The notes under the pieces: model-generated
Seen by the model: the letters and a program-made list of their open reading frames with translations, nothing else
What the model was told of the DNA's origin: nothing
The model's database searches: none
NCBI GenBank assembly: GCA_949825065.1
Contig: OX463848.1
Coordinates: 24,026,986 to 24,090,985 of the forward strand
DNA length: 64,000 bases
Direction of reading: 5' to 3'
Source: Odontocerum albicorne
Taxonomy: Eukaryota > Arthropoda > Insecta > Trichoptera > Odontoceridae
Translations under genes and position numbers: made by a program
Shown: positions 1-11,700 of the stretch, one piece after another
Position numbering within the stretch: the first letter of the stretch is position 1
Layout of the letters: each line of letters opens with the position of its first letter

Positions 1-567
1 CATTCTTAAATCTACTAAGAGTTATTTATGCTGTAGCCAATATTTTTTTATTATTATCATCATTTTTAATACAGGTTGTAAATGTATGATGTATAAAATA
101 TTAGTAATTAATTTTCCTTTAATTACTTCTTTCAATGCCCTGGTTTTCTTCTATATATCAAGGTAGGCACCAGTACACTACCGTGAATTATAATTTCTAA
201 AGATTTCTCAATTGTATTATTTAGTACTGAGTGCACAGTTGACTTTGTTTCTTGCTACAACATACAAGTGAACACAATTACTCTAATATATATAATTTTT
301 ATGCTGTCTCTTATTGTTATTTAGGACACCTCTCTTAAGTATCTCATATGTGGTATGTTCGATTCTCAACCTTTTTTCTCTCTGATCAACTTATATTATT
401 TTGGCTTGGGAAACTTTGAAATGAATGAAGATGAAGAAGTTGGAAAACAGTGCTATATTAAATTATCATTATATAAAAAAAATACAATACTGATTCAAAA
501 GTTTCCTTTGTTGAAATAATGTATCTTGATAGTATTGTATTACGCTTTCATTATACATACTCGTAGT
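1..567. other. AT-rich sequence with no recognised feature
   Basis: I read both strands and saw no convincing coding stretch, terminal repeat or tRNA-like box in this interval. Confidence 0.5.
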
Positions 568-569
568 AC

Positions 570-1500
570 AACCTGTATTAGTGCCAACATTGATGTATGG
601 AGGAAATTAATGAAAGGAGTCGAGTAAATGCAGTAGAAATGCATACACTGAGAAAAAAATGTAGTGACAAATAAGAAATGTAATTAGTAAGGATGTGAGC
701 TAAAAACTGATAAGTAGGGTGAAAAAAAACATATTGAGTTTGTTTGAACATGTTAAATAGATGAGTGATGAAAGGCTGACTAAATAAATTTATAATTCTT
801 ATGACTATGCTGCAGTCTCGGACATATTTGGTGACAGTCTTAATGACTTTAAAAGTTCTCTTAGAGAGTATTTATTTAGTTTGTCTGAATCTTAAATCCG
901 ACGCAACGGTGTGACTGTCGTTGATTTTTTCCTCTTTTTCTTTTCATTGACTTTGTTTCTCTCATTATAGAGATATCTGTAAACATGTAGAAGTTTTGAT
1001 GTGTAAGGATTAATTATACGTATGCATATTTCTTTAAATTACTTTCATAGATTATTTTTTCTTTTGTATGTTAGGGCCTTTGGTTACCTGAGCCTTGACC
1101 AGTCTCAAGTTTGTATTTTATGTGTATTAGGTGGTATGCATGTGCGTACTGCTTTTTGATATTTTTTTGATTGATTGATATGATTCATGTTAATAATTTT
1201 TGTGACAAGGTGTATCATATTTATATTCATACACACTCAAATTATAATTTAGTATCACTGTTGTAAATTTTTTAAATTGTCGATAAAAAACCGTACATTG
1301 TGATAAAATAAAAAAATATGTGGGAAACAGTATGATCGAGAAAAGTATGATTGACCAAGTGAATTAAATTCTAAGAAAAGAAAAAGTAAGGATTAAGAGA
1401 ACAGAAGGAGCTGTATGAGAAGATGATGATGTAGAGAAGGCGAAGGAAATATGTTCTGATAGGAAAGCTGGAGCTCTGTTCTCTCTGCAGGCCCCAACAG
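570..1500 (+). mobile_element. LINE-A fragment split by a second LINE tail
   Basis: Two pieces, about 570-797 and 1331-1500, align in order with the C-terminal reverse-transcriptase and 3' region of the same non-LTR element seen better at 2130-2722 and 23757-24335. The 3' end has the family's typical CTCTGTTCTCTCTGC run. Between them (about 798-1330) lies foreign sequence whose start reads in one frame as SLNDFKSSLREYLFS, a typical CR1/jockey-type ORF2 C-terminus, followed by a 3' untranslated-like stretch. Both elements are dead fragments. Borders are approximate. Confidence 0.5.
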
Positions 1501-2129
1501 AGAAACGGTGAGAAGGTATGTGTGTATATAGCGAAAAAATATTAAAATGCCTGAAGTGAAAAACGGAACAATATATATTTTTTTAGTAGTATCGAAAATC
1601 ATATCTAAAACTCACAAATAGAAGACTATGGTCTCACCATCCATACTTCAGAGTTTGTCTTTCAAAGGTTTTACTGTAGTCTTAATATAATCAGTTGTAA
1701 TATGGATAGTTTTCTATTGCAAAAATATATACATTTATATGCTCATGCAAAACATCAATTTATGTGGTCAGCCATAATGACCAGGAACATAATCATCAAT
1801 AGAGACTCCTCGAGTGGATCATGAACAGAATACAATTAATATTTTTTACTTTTTTTAATTCACCACTTTCTAAATTAAAGCTTAATTGTTACCTATATTT
1901 ATTTATAATATTGTAATTTGTTTTATCAAACACTGTTTATTCCACTTTATGTAACGGTATAACCCTACCGGTTTCAAGGTTTTCCCCTCATCATCAGGGG
2001 AGCACAAACAACCCCAAATTATTAAAAACATGGAATGAGATACATGGTAAGTTGCAATAGAAAACAAAATCAACGAGGCACTAAAAGTATATATTCAATC
2101 CAAGCAATATTTGCCATAAATTGTGATTT
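1501..2129. other. AT-rich intergenic sequence
   Basis: No gene is seen. Around 1965-2000 there is an ACCGGTTTCAAGG motif followed by a short hairpin CCCCT-CATCATC-AGGGG (1984-2000), reminiscent of repeat ends, but no partner terminus was found. Confidence 0.35.
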
Positions 2130-2722
2130 ACATCAGCGTATTAGTTCAAATATTGATGTATGTGAGCGAAACGTGAACATGGGAAATTTATGAAAGGAGC
2201 TGAATAAATGGAGTGGAAATGTGTGTACTAAAAAAATATGTAGTATATCGATGTATAACAGAATAAGAAATATAAATATAAATGGGGACACGACAAATGA
2301 AAGGCAACAAACCCAGATCCATTAAAATTGTGTGTCCAAATTAAATTACCTGTTGATTTTTCATGGATTATGTATTGATATTTCTTGTCATGTGTAAAAA
2401 AAATAAAAATATTCAAGATGAATGTGAGCTAAAACTGATGTGTTGAATAGGGTGAAAAAGAGCACGTTGAGGTTATTTGGACATATTTAATAGATGAGTG
2501 ACGAAAGACTGACTAAGACTGACAAATTTATAATGCAAGCATAAGTTGGACTCGTGGTAGATGATGACCGAGAAATTTATGGTTAGACCAAGTGAATGAA
2601 ATTTTGAAAGAACAAAAGGCAAGGAGTAAGAGAAATAGGAGCTGTATGGATGTGGAGGAGGTGAAGGAAGTACGTCACGAAAGGAGAGTCTGTCACTCTG
2701 TCCACTCTGCCAGCCCCAACAC
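2130..2722 (+). mobile_element. LINE-A C-terminal/3' fragment
   Basis: Degenerate copy of the non-LTR element whose protein is still readable at 23760-24119. It carries in order the regions equivalent to the TERSQIKAVEI and RVKKNMLRWFGHV stretches and then the 3' tail ending near CTCTGTCCACTCTGCC. Stop codons and frameshifts break every frame. Copies of this tail occur about 14 times in the window on both strands. Confidence 0.55.
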
Positions 2723-3345
2723 TAAATAACATTTCAAAATATTATAATTTGTAAAAAATTTATGAGTATTAAAGTCCTGCCTACACAATAGTATAACTTT
2801 CCAATGCCACATTGAAGCTAGTAAAACTGGACATGCGGATGAAAAATTCAAAACAAAATGTTTCATAAAATTATAGTGATGAATAATTCTCATATAAATT
2901 TAGATCTTTATTTGATGAAAAATCTCAATAAAAATGCAAAAGAGAAAGGTGTGAATATTCAATTAATAATTGTCAGCAAGTGTAAGTTAACTAGTACCCA
3001 GTTATTGTAGAAAGTGAATGAGTTAGCATAATTTTGCTGGAAGTGGGTAATGTGTGTGTGCGTGTAATTAATGATTCTCTCAGATCAGGTTTAAGGGAAA
3101 TAAAAGATTATCCACTGATCCAATTATGTTGCAATAAGAGAAAAAGTATATATGAATGTTTTTGTCATAGAAACGCATTTAAAGTTATACATTTAACTTC
3201 AATTTCAAGAAAATGTTAAAAAATTTCAAAATTATTTTTACCTGTTATTTTAATCAAAACCATTAAATATTTTGAACAATAAAATAAGAACTCATTTAAG
3301 TAACTTGGAGTATACAAATGATAGAAAAGAAGAGAATAAACTGGA
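2723..3345. other. AT-rich intergenic sequence
   Basis: No recognised feature. A 61-codon open frame at 3034-3219 has low-complexity composition and no recognisable motif. Confidence 0.4.
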
Positions 3346-3603
3346 TTGGGAAGTGGGCTTTGTTCTTTAGTAATTAATCACTCGATAGTTCAAAATAATA
3401 GCTCAGAATCATTAATAAGTTACAAACATACATATTCTTGCTTACTCTCAATTATGAGCATCTCACATAGTCAAGTCAAGAATCTAGGCAGTAAAGATGA
3501 GATTTCTGCAGAGGATAATGTGGTAGTTCCTCTAAAAGATATGCTAATCCAAGAAACTCCGAACACGGAACCCATTCTAACTAAAATAAAGTCAGAATGC
3601 TAA
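3346..3603 (+). CDS. Unrecognised 85-codon open frame, possible exon or repeat relic
   Basis: I do not recognise the product. The second half (from about residue 43) is hydrophilic and more protein-like than most open frames here, with acidic and serine/proline-rich runs such as EISAEDNVVVPLKDML and a stop at 3601-3603. A possible splice acceptor (CACATAG) lies at about 3463-3469, so the real coding part, if any, could be a 3' terminal exon from about 3470. No flanking exon was identified. It could equally be a fragment of an unrecognised repeat. Confidence 0.2.
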   Translation: MGSGLCSLVINHSIVQNNSSESLISYKHTYSCLLSIMSISHSQVKNLGSKDEISAEDNVVVPLKDMLIQETPNTEPILTKIKSEC

Positions 3604-3663
3604 TGCCAGAATTAGAAATTCTAAAATTTTCAAGGCTTTGAAGAAGTTAGAGGTGAGGACGTT

Positions 3664-3697
3664 CCATGTCAAATCAACAAGTGTTGATTTGACATGG
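3664..3697. repeat. Perfect hairpin, 16-bp arms with 2-nt loop
   Basis: The arm CCATGTCAAATCAACA at 3664-3679 is exactly complementary to 3682-3697, separated by AG. It lies about 60 bp downstream of the 3346-3603 open frame. No transposon terminus was recognised beside it. Confidence 0.85.
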
Positions 3698-5147
3698 ATT
3701 TTCTCAGCTCTGTATCTGAAACAGGTCTCTAGCAAATTGCATTTCAAGTTTTGACATCGATCGGTATTGGAGAAACTTTGGCAATTTTTTAAATTAAAAA
3801 CTCAAAAATCGGTGACAGGAAAAATCCACTTTTTTCATATTTCAGATAAGAAACAAATATCCCAAAAAGGAGTCAAAATTCATGACATCATATCGTAAAT
3901 CTTATTTTTCCTTGGTTAATTTCATATGGAATATGTGCTGGCGAGACTGCAAACCCGACCGAGAAGGAGAAGACAAGGAATGATGATAGTGAATAATAAT
4001 TGATTAGTTTATTTTATTTTCCTTCTAAATTACATAATTTTGTTTTTGAGTTTAATTTTCACAAAAAATTGTTTTAAAAATGTGCTACTCCCAATGTACA
4101 CAAAAATAGCTTTTGTGAATTATATATTTTTCTTTTACTGTATTGCAATCGAGAAACAGATAAACATTATTCCATAAATCGTCGCCGATACTGCAGGAAC
4201 ACGTATCTAGGATTGCCCAAATTTTACAGGGGAAACAAAAAACGATTTTTCTGCAAAAATATAATAAAATAAAAACGTCACATGGTATTGCAGTTACGAA
4301 TAAATGCGTTCCACGTTGAAAATAAATATATGTGTTAATGCAAAAATGTGTCAATGATACAAGAGATGACAAAAAATAAAGAAAGTTACTTATACCAAAA
4401 AATCAAGTTATGTGATCCTGCAATATTGGCGATGATATGTATTCATTAAAATACACAACTGGTAACCGTTAATCGTGAATAGATGTCAGATTATTTTTTC
4501 ATGGTAAGTTTTTTTACTAATCAACATAAATATACCCCAAATAAGTCTTCTTAGTGGTCTACATGGCACACGCAGTCGTGTTCAATGGTGGCACTGACTC
4601 CGACTTACTTCAATGTAAATAAGGAATATTGCATCTGAGATGAATAGAAGATTAAAAAAATATTGCTGCATTTAACATTCATAGATCACTGATTGCATGG
4701 TACAACGTTCGATTTACATGATATTATGCTATCTATAGTAGTGTCATGCATTAAACATTTCCATGATCAATTATTTTTTAGACAAAATCTTCATGTGTAG
4801 GATAAACACTTTCTACGGGACGTATTTTGGGGACCCCTGCTGTATTTTAAAATGAGAAAAAGTCAAGTAACTTTTAGTCACATTTCCTTAAAACAATGAT
4901 GTCTTGACTGATTCAGAGCTGAACCACTCATATAATAAAACAATGATGTCTTGACTGTTTCAGAGCTGAACCACTCTTATAATAAAAATAATTCACTAAA
5001 AATATGAAATTTAAATATAATACACATGTATATTGCTCACTTAAAATCTTTCACGGAGCATTCACTTTGAAATAGATTAGTTGATTCTCATATGAATATA
5101 AGTTGAATAACAATATATTCCTTCAATAGATAAATAAAATTATACAT
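3698..5147. repeat. Gene-free stretch with a 47-bp direct duplication
   Basis: No gene is recognised. At 4891-4937 and 4938-4984 a 47-bp unit beginning AAACAATGATGTCTTGACTG is repeated in tandem with only a few differences. The rest is AT-rich sequence. Confidence 0.55.
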
Positions 5148-5625
5148 ATATATATACCATCATGTCATGTCCCTATTGGGGTAGGCAGAGACGACAGACC
5201 TCCATACCTTTCAATTCATGCACACAGTTCTCAACTCATCCACATTCATACATATTGTCATACATGCTTTTCGGTTTCTCATACTTCTAGTCTTTTCCTC
5301 TGTCAAAATTTCCTCAACTATCTCCTATTCTTTTCTAAGTCTACTTCTTCCTCACTCTATATTAATTTCAGAGATGTATTTGTTTCGTAAATCTTTCGCA
5401 ATTCATTCTCTCAATGTGGACAAACCACCTACAAATTCCTTTCACAATTCTACTAATACTGTTTTCTCAGTCTTCTTCTTCCTCACTTTATATTAATTTC
5501 AGAGATATATTTGTTTCGTAAATCTTTCGCAATTCATTCTCTCAATGTGGACAAACCATCTACAAATTCCTTTCACAATTCTACTTATAACATCTATCTC
5601 TAAGAAACAGTTATCCTTTATCTGA
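5148..5625 (-). mobile_element. LINE-A fragment with internal 131-bp tandem duplication
   Basis: Antisense copy of the LINE-A tail, starting after TATATATACC with the GTAGGCAGAGA motif typical of the family 3' end. A block of about 131 bp is duplicated in tandem: 5344-5474 and about 5475-5586, both containing TTTCGCAATTCATTCTCTC. The plus-strand open frame at 5218-5496 is an antisense reading of this repeat and not a gene. Confidence 0.5.
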
Positions 5626-6199
5626 TAATTTTGAAAAAAAACGAATGAGTTAACTTAGTATAAAAAGCTGCAATATTCAAACAAATATTGCAGTAAAACA
5701 ATGCATAGAGGAATGATATAAGTGATCCATAATATATTTGCATGATATATGATATATGGAAATAATTCAGGACTGGATGACAAAGGAAAACTATTATTCG
5801 AGATTTCACTGTATAATAGATATGATGAAAGGAAACTCATAACATGTTAAAATAATAATAGCTAGATTTTAGTTGAAAAGGAAATGTAATCGTTATGAAT
5901 CATCATTTTGCATATAATTGTTATAAATTATGTGTAAAACAGTAAATATTGAACAAGTACTTATGAACATTTTCTTTTTAGAACATGCAGATCTTGTTTT
6001 ATTCATAAATAACATATAAACTAATCCCAATAAGACTTATCAACCTTCACCTGTTTCCCAATCAAAACCTACTTTATTATTTGATCACAATTATCTTAAT
6101 ATCTGTCCTAACATCACAGGCAGCATTGCTAGTACCAACGATCAGGTAGATAGAAGACATGTTATACATTATTGATATCCTGGAGTTTATACCTTATTC
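5626..6199. other. AT-rich intergenic sequence
   Basis: No feature is recognised on either strand. Confidence 0.4.
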
Positions 6200-7130
6200 A
6201 ATCTTACATACATACCATCACTCCATCTCTCTGTTGAGGTAGGCAGAGAGGACAGAGTGTCAGATTTTACTATCTCGACAAACATCCTTTAGGTTTCCTA
6301 CTTTCTGACTATTTATAGGTTAGGTTTCCTACTTTCAAAATATTCATTTGATTTAACCATACTATCCTTGGTCTTAGATCTTCATCATATTACTCAACAC
6401 ATCAGCCTTAAGTTGATATTCATCCCTAAACACTTCATTCCGTATTCTGTCATACATTGTCACCCTACGTATTCTTCTCAGTGTATGCTTACTCCATTTT
6501 AACTTATTCATTAGCACTGATGAGCTACCTTTTATAGAATAAAAAAACAGCACTTATGAGGGGATATTTTATTACAAAACAGCCCTAAACAAGGCATCTA
6601 TTTATTATGATTCGAAATCCTTCTTTTCTTATTACCCTTTCCAAGGAGACCTATAAATTGCTATGCGCATACATATCATCAAACATTTCTCTGTTGGGGT
6701 AGGCATAGAGGTCAGAGTGCTGAACTTTCTTGACAAAACATACTCCTTTTGCCTCCCCCACATCCATACATCTTTTCATATAGCTCCTTCTGTTTCTGTT
6801 TCTCTTACTCCTTACTTTTCCTTCCTTCAAAATTCCATCCACTGGTCCAAACATACTTGTTTGGTAGTCCTCTACCACGACTCTCACTTATGCTTACAGT
6901 ATAAATTTGTTTAGTGAGTCTTTCGTTATTCACCCGTTCAACATGTCCAAATTACTTCAATGAGCATTTTTTCACCCTACTAAACACATCAGTTTTTAAC
7001 TCACTTCATCCTTAATAAATCCATTTTTTATTCTGTCATACATCAACAAAGCACATATTCATCTCAATGCACGCATTTTTACTGCATTTACTGCGTTTCA
7101 CTTCCATATATGAATATTTGTTGTATATCT
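6200..7130 (-). mobile_element. Two LINE-A fragments in tandem, antisense
   Basis: Two successive antisense copies begin at about 6200 (TACATACATACCATCAC...) and about 6660, each with the TCTCTGTTG(A/G)GGTAGGCA family signature. They may be two insertions or one duplicated locus. Frames are broken throughout. Confidence 0.5.
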
Positions 7131-7559
7131 AAATATTACAACTGTTATATATCTAAATATTACAGTTATGGAAAAATTCATATAACTGTTATATATCTAA
7201 ATATATGATCATAAGTTGCACAGCAACCAACAAAAGCATACAAATGTGACATATTGTACCCATTATTAGTTTCATTATTCATCTGTTATTGTTAAATCAA
7301 GTCAAATTTATATCTCACTAAATTCAAACAAAAATTACATAAATTAATATAAAAAAAATAATACAAGTATATTAATGGTAAAAAAAGAAAGATTAAAAAC
7401 AATAACATACACAAAACTGACTATATTCAAATTTACGTTTCAAAAAGAGGAATAAATATGAGATCTATCATAAACCCCTTAGCAAAGCTTTATAGTTCGG
7501 AAATAATTTATAAAATCAATCAATTCTGTTGAACTTTTGATTAATATTCATTCAAATTC
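7131..7559. repeat. AT-rich stretch with short TATATCTAAATATTACA repeats
   Basis: Between about 7130 and 7208 the motif (G)TTATATATCTAAATAT recurs three times. Beyond that no feature is recognised. Confidence 0.45.
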
Positions 7560-8330
7560 TTAACAAAATAGAATATTAATAGACATTTTTCCTACATCTT
7601 GGAACATAAAAAGTGTCCATGTTTCTAGAACTACTATAACTCTAGGAATAAGGTATATTTTTTCCAAGAAGGCATTGCAGTCACCTTCCTCATTTAGCAC
7701 TTTATATAAAAATATGGTGTCTAGAAATAAATGCCTCTCTCCACGAGGTCTTGCATCAGATAAAATCTCCTAAAAGGATTGAATTTAAGTGCTTCCTAAA
7801 TTTGCAAACGCCACCCACATCTCTGACACTGGGAGGCAGACCATTCCACATCACAGGACCAGCAAGGGCACAAGAACCGTCTTATTGGATTGATTTGGAA
7901 CAAACAATTTATTAGATGAAAAAGAGATTGACCTAAAAGTTCTACTTCTCTTCGAAGGCACATCCATCAGATAGATTCGAAAGATATAATGGGAACACCC
8001 CATTAAGGGACTTGAATACAAAGAGACAAAGTTCGAAATCAATCCGTTCATGACATTTATGTAGAAGTGGACTAATATGGCAATATTTATGACTATTATA
8101 TATCAATCTAACAGCTGTATTGGAAACAGACTGGAGTCTAGAAATTTGCAAATCAGGTAAACTAAAATAAATAGACTTACAATAATCCTGCCCCGTATTA
8201 ACTGAATTATTAAGAGTTTTTATTTCCCTTGTTGGAAGACATCGACGTAAAATTTTTAACTCTCTTAAATCTAGAAACCTGAAGAAACCGTACAACCAAT
8301 TTGTGTATTGAAGATGAGCTTACTATTAAG
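7560..8330 (-). mobile_element. CR1/L2-like LINE ORF2 C-terminal fragment
   Basis: The minus-strand frame at 8295-7942 contains in order TREIKTLNNSVNTGQDYCKS, LPDLQISRLQSVSNTAVRLI and CLFVFKSLNGVFPLYLSNL. This matches the conserved C-terminal region after the reverse-transcriptase palm of CR1/L2-type non-LTR elements. The following stretch (about 7860-7760) reads in a shifted frame as the usual CGMVCLP...AFANLGS-like terminal block. The element is frameshifted and 5'-truncated, hence inactive. Confidence 0.65.
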
Positions 8331-8334
8331 ACAG

Positions 8335-8660
8335 ACACCAATAAATTTGATTAATCATGCTATTCAGTAGACTTTTTAAAAGTGGATCAATATGGCAATA
8401 TTTGACTACCACACATGTATAATATCCACCTAGCAGTTGTATTGAAAACAGACTGGAGTCTAGAAATTTGTGAATCAGTCAAACCAGAATAAATAGTTAC
8501 AATAATTCAGACTCGACACATCAAATAAATTAATATAAGTTTTTATTTCCCTTGTTGGAAGACATCGACATACAAAGACTATAGAGACCGAGTAACCAAT
8601 TAGTCTATCAAAAGAGAGCTTACTATCAAGACAGAAACCATGAAATTTGATGCATAGTAT
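8335..8660 (-). mobile_element. Second, more decayed copy of the same CR1/L2-like fragment
   Basis: Shares many blocks with 8040-8330, for example AAGTGGA-CAATATGGCAATATTT, GACTGGAGTCTAGAAATTTG and TTTTTATTTCCCTTGTTGGA, but contains further deletions. It lies head to tail with the better copy, so an old tandem duplication or two insertions are both possible. Confidence 0.5.
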
Positions 8661-10195
8661 GAAATAAGACAGACATTATTGCTGAATGTGACAGTATTTT
8701 TTTATTTTTCTCTTCCAGTCCTTCGCAAAATTAATATGAATAATCAAATTTCAAATACCCATCACAAATCTTTGGCTAGTAACGTAAAACCTTCTGATGA
8801 AATTTGACAGACGTATTTGTTCATAATATAACCACATACCAGCTCGAGTTGTCAGTAAAAGTTTTTACATATATCGTTCTTATTTAATTTTTTACTGAAA
8901 AGAGTGCATAAGTTGGCGGCCTTCATCAACAAAAATCATTGCACATGACCAATCACGCAAAGTTGTTCTCATCAATACTAACACTAAAAAAAATATTTTG
9001 GGTATGAAGGCACTTCGGTACCATGGTGGGTGGTAAATGTGTTAACATAAAATATTAACTATCTCAATTTCACCTAAACCCATATCTATACAATTAAACA
9101 GTTTCTTAATCTATGGGAATTTAAAATGGGTCACGAAATATTTTATTCTTATCTGTACGTGTTATATAATTAATCTTTACTTGTTAATTGATTTGGTATT
9201 TATATTGTAGAACTCCATTTAATTACAGAATGATTTGACACTTAAATATGAAAACATTCTACACAAAAACTTAAATAAAAGTGATAGATCTGTTTCGCTT
9301 TAAAAAAATATTGTCAAACTATACTAAATATATTGCTAAGTTTATATAGCTTGATGATTTATTTTGATCAAGTTATTGGTTTTGAAAACCTTATTAACTA
9401 AATTGATCTCTTTTTTCTTGTTTTATATGAAAATTGGGTAAGTTGGGTTGTTCGAAAACTGGTAGTTCCCAACATCTCAGGATAGTCGACTCCTATTTAA
9501 ACAATTTTTATGTTAGTTTTAACCCGTAGATTGTAAAATATTTTGCTTTACATGCTTGGTTAACAATGTATTCAGTACAGTTTGATAATTATTTTGTAAA
9601 CCGAAACAGATCAGTCAATTTAATTTAAATGATTTTATAGATTTTTTTCACTTTTAAGTGTCAAATCACTCTAATCTTTACCCAAAATTTACCCGAAACC
9701 AAAACTAATACTCTAATCTGGGTCACGGATCAAAAAGGTTTAGAAACACCATTAAACCATTAAAATTATGGTTTTAACTATTAAAATTATGGTTATAATA
9801 ATACACCTTAAGACACTTGTCATTATGTTTCCATAAGTTAGTTGCCATTGTATAAATTTGATAAAAATGTATTAATCAAAAGCAAAAATGACATTAAAAG
9901 TTAATAGGTTTGAATATAAGATTCATGTACTTTATTGACACATACATAATGGTATAAAATCAAGTGACTTTATTACCAAGGATTTTTTGGAGAAACTTTA
10001 AGGGCAAAATTATTGATTGAAAGTGAGTGAACTCTGTTTAGAAGGGAACGGAAACATGTGTGTGACTCAGGCCGTGATGTATTCATTTCTTTTCATCACA
10101 GAGCATATATAATACTATGAGCGTTGTTAGATTGATTATATATTTAAATATTTTTAAATTTTATATTCCTTTAATTTAGCATTGATTAAAATTAA
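8661..10195. other. AT-rich intergenic sequence
   Basis: No gene or element is recognised. A short direct repeat of ATTAAAATTATGGTT occurs near 9761-9795. Confidence 0.45.
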
Positions 10196-10207
10196 AATAA
10201 TGAATGT

Positions 10208-10285
10208 TGGTGGCCGTGATCTAACGGTTAGTATTCAAGCTATGTAAGTGGGCACTCCAAGTTGATTCCTGGCAGATTTACTTCA
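10208..10285 (+). repeat. tRNA-like SINE head, tentative
   Basis: About 75 bp resemble a tRNA: an A-box-like TGGCCGTGATCTAACGG and, about 35 bp on, a B-box-like AGTTGATTCCT. No SINE tail is obvious before the adjoining hAT element. It could be a decayed tRNA-derived SINE. Confidence 0.3.
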
Positions 10286-10305
10286 GGACTGGTTATACTC
10301 TTAGA

Positions 10306-11177
10306 CAGGGGCGGCCCGTGACTTTAAAATCAGGTGGGGTATGATGAGGCTGAAGTCCCCCCCCCCCCCCCCATTTTATTTTTTTTGAAAAAAAAAATGA
10401 ACTGTATATATTTTTAGTACAGTGAGGTCGAACCAAGAAAATACTAAGAATGATCAATTTTTTTATTACGAAATTAAACAAAAATAATTTTTATTTAAAT
10501 ATAAACATTAACAAAACTATCATTATAAAAAAAACACGTATTTTTCACAAAATCAAATGAAAATATTTTTATTAACGTATAAAAATAAAATAAACAAAAC
10601 TCTAATTATAAAAATATGAATTTTTCACAAAATCAAATGGAAATCGTTTTTATTAATATAATACTCGTACATGAACATGAAAAACAAAAAAATTAACGTC
10701 GCTCATTACAGCGCGGGGCAGGCGTGCTCCTGCCCCAAACAGACCTTTACGCAGCAAAGGAAAAGCCACCATCTATGTACGGTAATACGGAACTTTTCTC
10801 TTTACCTCCACTGACTAACTAAACACCATCAGATCTCGCGTCATAGCGACAGCTTAACTGAAGCTAGCGACCGCGTGACCACGGCAGATACAAAACTGCC
10901 CCGCCGCAACTCGTCTAGTTGTATGCGTGCATCGTATTTCGTACTTCGTGCGCGTATATATTTCACACCTACTTACCAGTAGTAAGTAAATATCGTTTTG
11001 ATTCAAATATTTATAAATCATTACGTGCAAATAATATTCCGAAAAACTAAGAATAATTACAATTATACCAATAATAAAAACACGTTTCAAAAACATTTCA
11101 GCTAATTATTCTTTTTTTATTAGGAGAAATGTGTGTGGGGCAGTGCCCCGGTTGCCCTTTAAGACGAGCCGCCCATG
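10306..11177. mobile_element. Non-autonomous hAT element with 8-bp target-site duplication
   Basis: CTCTTAGA occurs immediately before (10298-10305) and immediately after (11178-11185) the element. The ends are imperfect inverted repeats: CAGGGGCGGCCCGTG on the left and, reverse complemented, CATGGGCGGCTCGTC on the right (12 of 15 match). An 8-bp duplication and CAG-type ends are hAT hallmarks. The 872-bp interior has no transposase frame; it carries a run of 16 C at 10357-10372 and a GC-rich stretch around 10710-10960, including GGGGCAGG..CCTGCCCC. It needs a transposase from elsewhere. Confidence 0.8.
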
Positions 11178-11214
11178 CTCTTAGATCATTTTACATCTAA
11201 GTTTATGTTTTTTT

Positions 11215-11460
11215 TTGTAGTTTATCATAAATTCTTACAGCACAATTAATTGACAAAAGACTGTAGCAGATTAAACTTGCCAACCACCTTGGTCATTTTA
11301 TTTCCTTGACATCAGAACCTTGAGTTTGATCTGTCAAGACTGCTTGCTGAATATAACAGCTTGCACACAATAAATCAATACACGCACAGACGTCTTCTAT
11401 TCATAGAATGGACGACAATCGTACTCGATCACGAGAGATAGCCTATTACATAAAAGAACT
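11215..11460. repeat. Dispersed repeat R, copy 1
   Basis: Aligns with 50205-50410 through blocks such as AGATTAAACTTGCC, TTTCCTTGACATCAG, CACACAATAAA and TACTCGATCACGAG. The class is unknown; it may be the 3' end of a retroelement. Confidence 0.5.
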
Positions 11461-11486
11461 AATTAATATGACATACATAAATAACA

Positions 11487-11700
11487 TAACCTCTATGGCC
11501 TAGTTGGTATGACACTTGTTTTCCGACCTAGAGTTTACGGGTTCAATTCCAATTGGTACTCAATTTTTTTAAAAAGGGTTTCAGTCTGGTTTTCCCTTCA
11601 GGCTTCTATATGTCTCTGGTTGGTTGAAAGCGAGCCATATGACAATAAACCCGTCAGGTTGTTCTATATACGAGTACAACAAAAGCGTAATACAATATAG
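11487..11700 (+). mobile_element. SINE family A (tRNA-derived), near full length
   Basis: Begins with a tRNA-like head containing the A-box TGGCCTAGTTGG and the B-box GGGTTCAATTCC. It continues through the TCTGGTTTTCCCTT and CTGGTTGGTTG...ATATGACAATAAACCCG blocks, ending in the family tail GTACAACAAAAGCGTAATACAA. Same order of blocks as copies at 26815, 31925 and 52905. Non-coding; it would depend on a LINE for mobility. Confidence 0.65.

Noticed and set aside
5218..5496. 92-codon plus-strand open frame
   Set aside because: It lies on the antisense strand of a LINE-A copy and contains its tandem duplication; no protein motif.
6651..6914. Overlapping open frames on both strands (78 and 83 codons)
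   Set aside because: Both read through a LINE-A tail; the minus-strand frame is a remnant of the element's own C-terminal region.
11509..11575. Possible functional tRNA gene
   Set aside because: A- and B-box-like motifs are present but no cloverleaf can be closed, and the same sequence recurs with a common 3' body, so it is a SINE.
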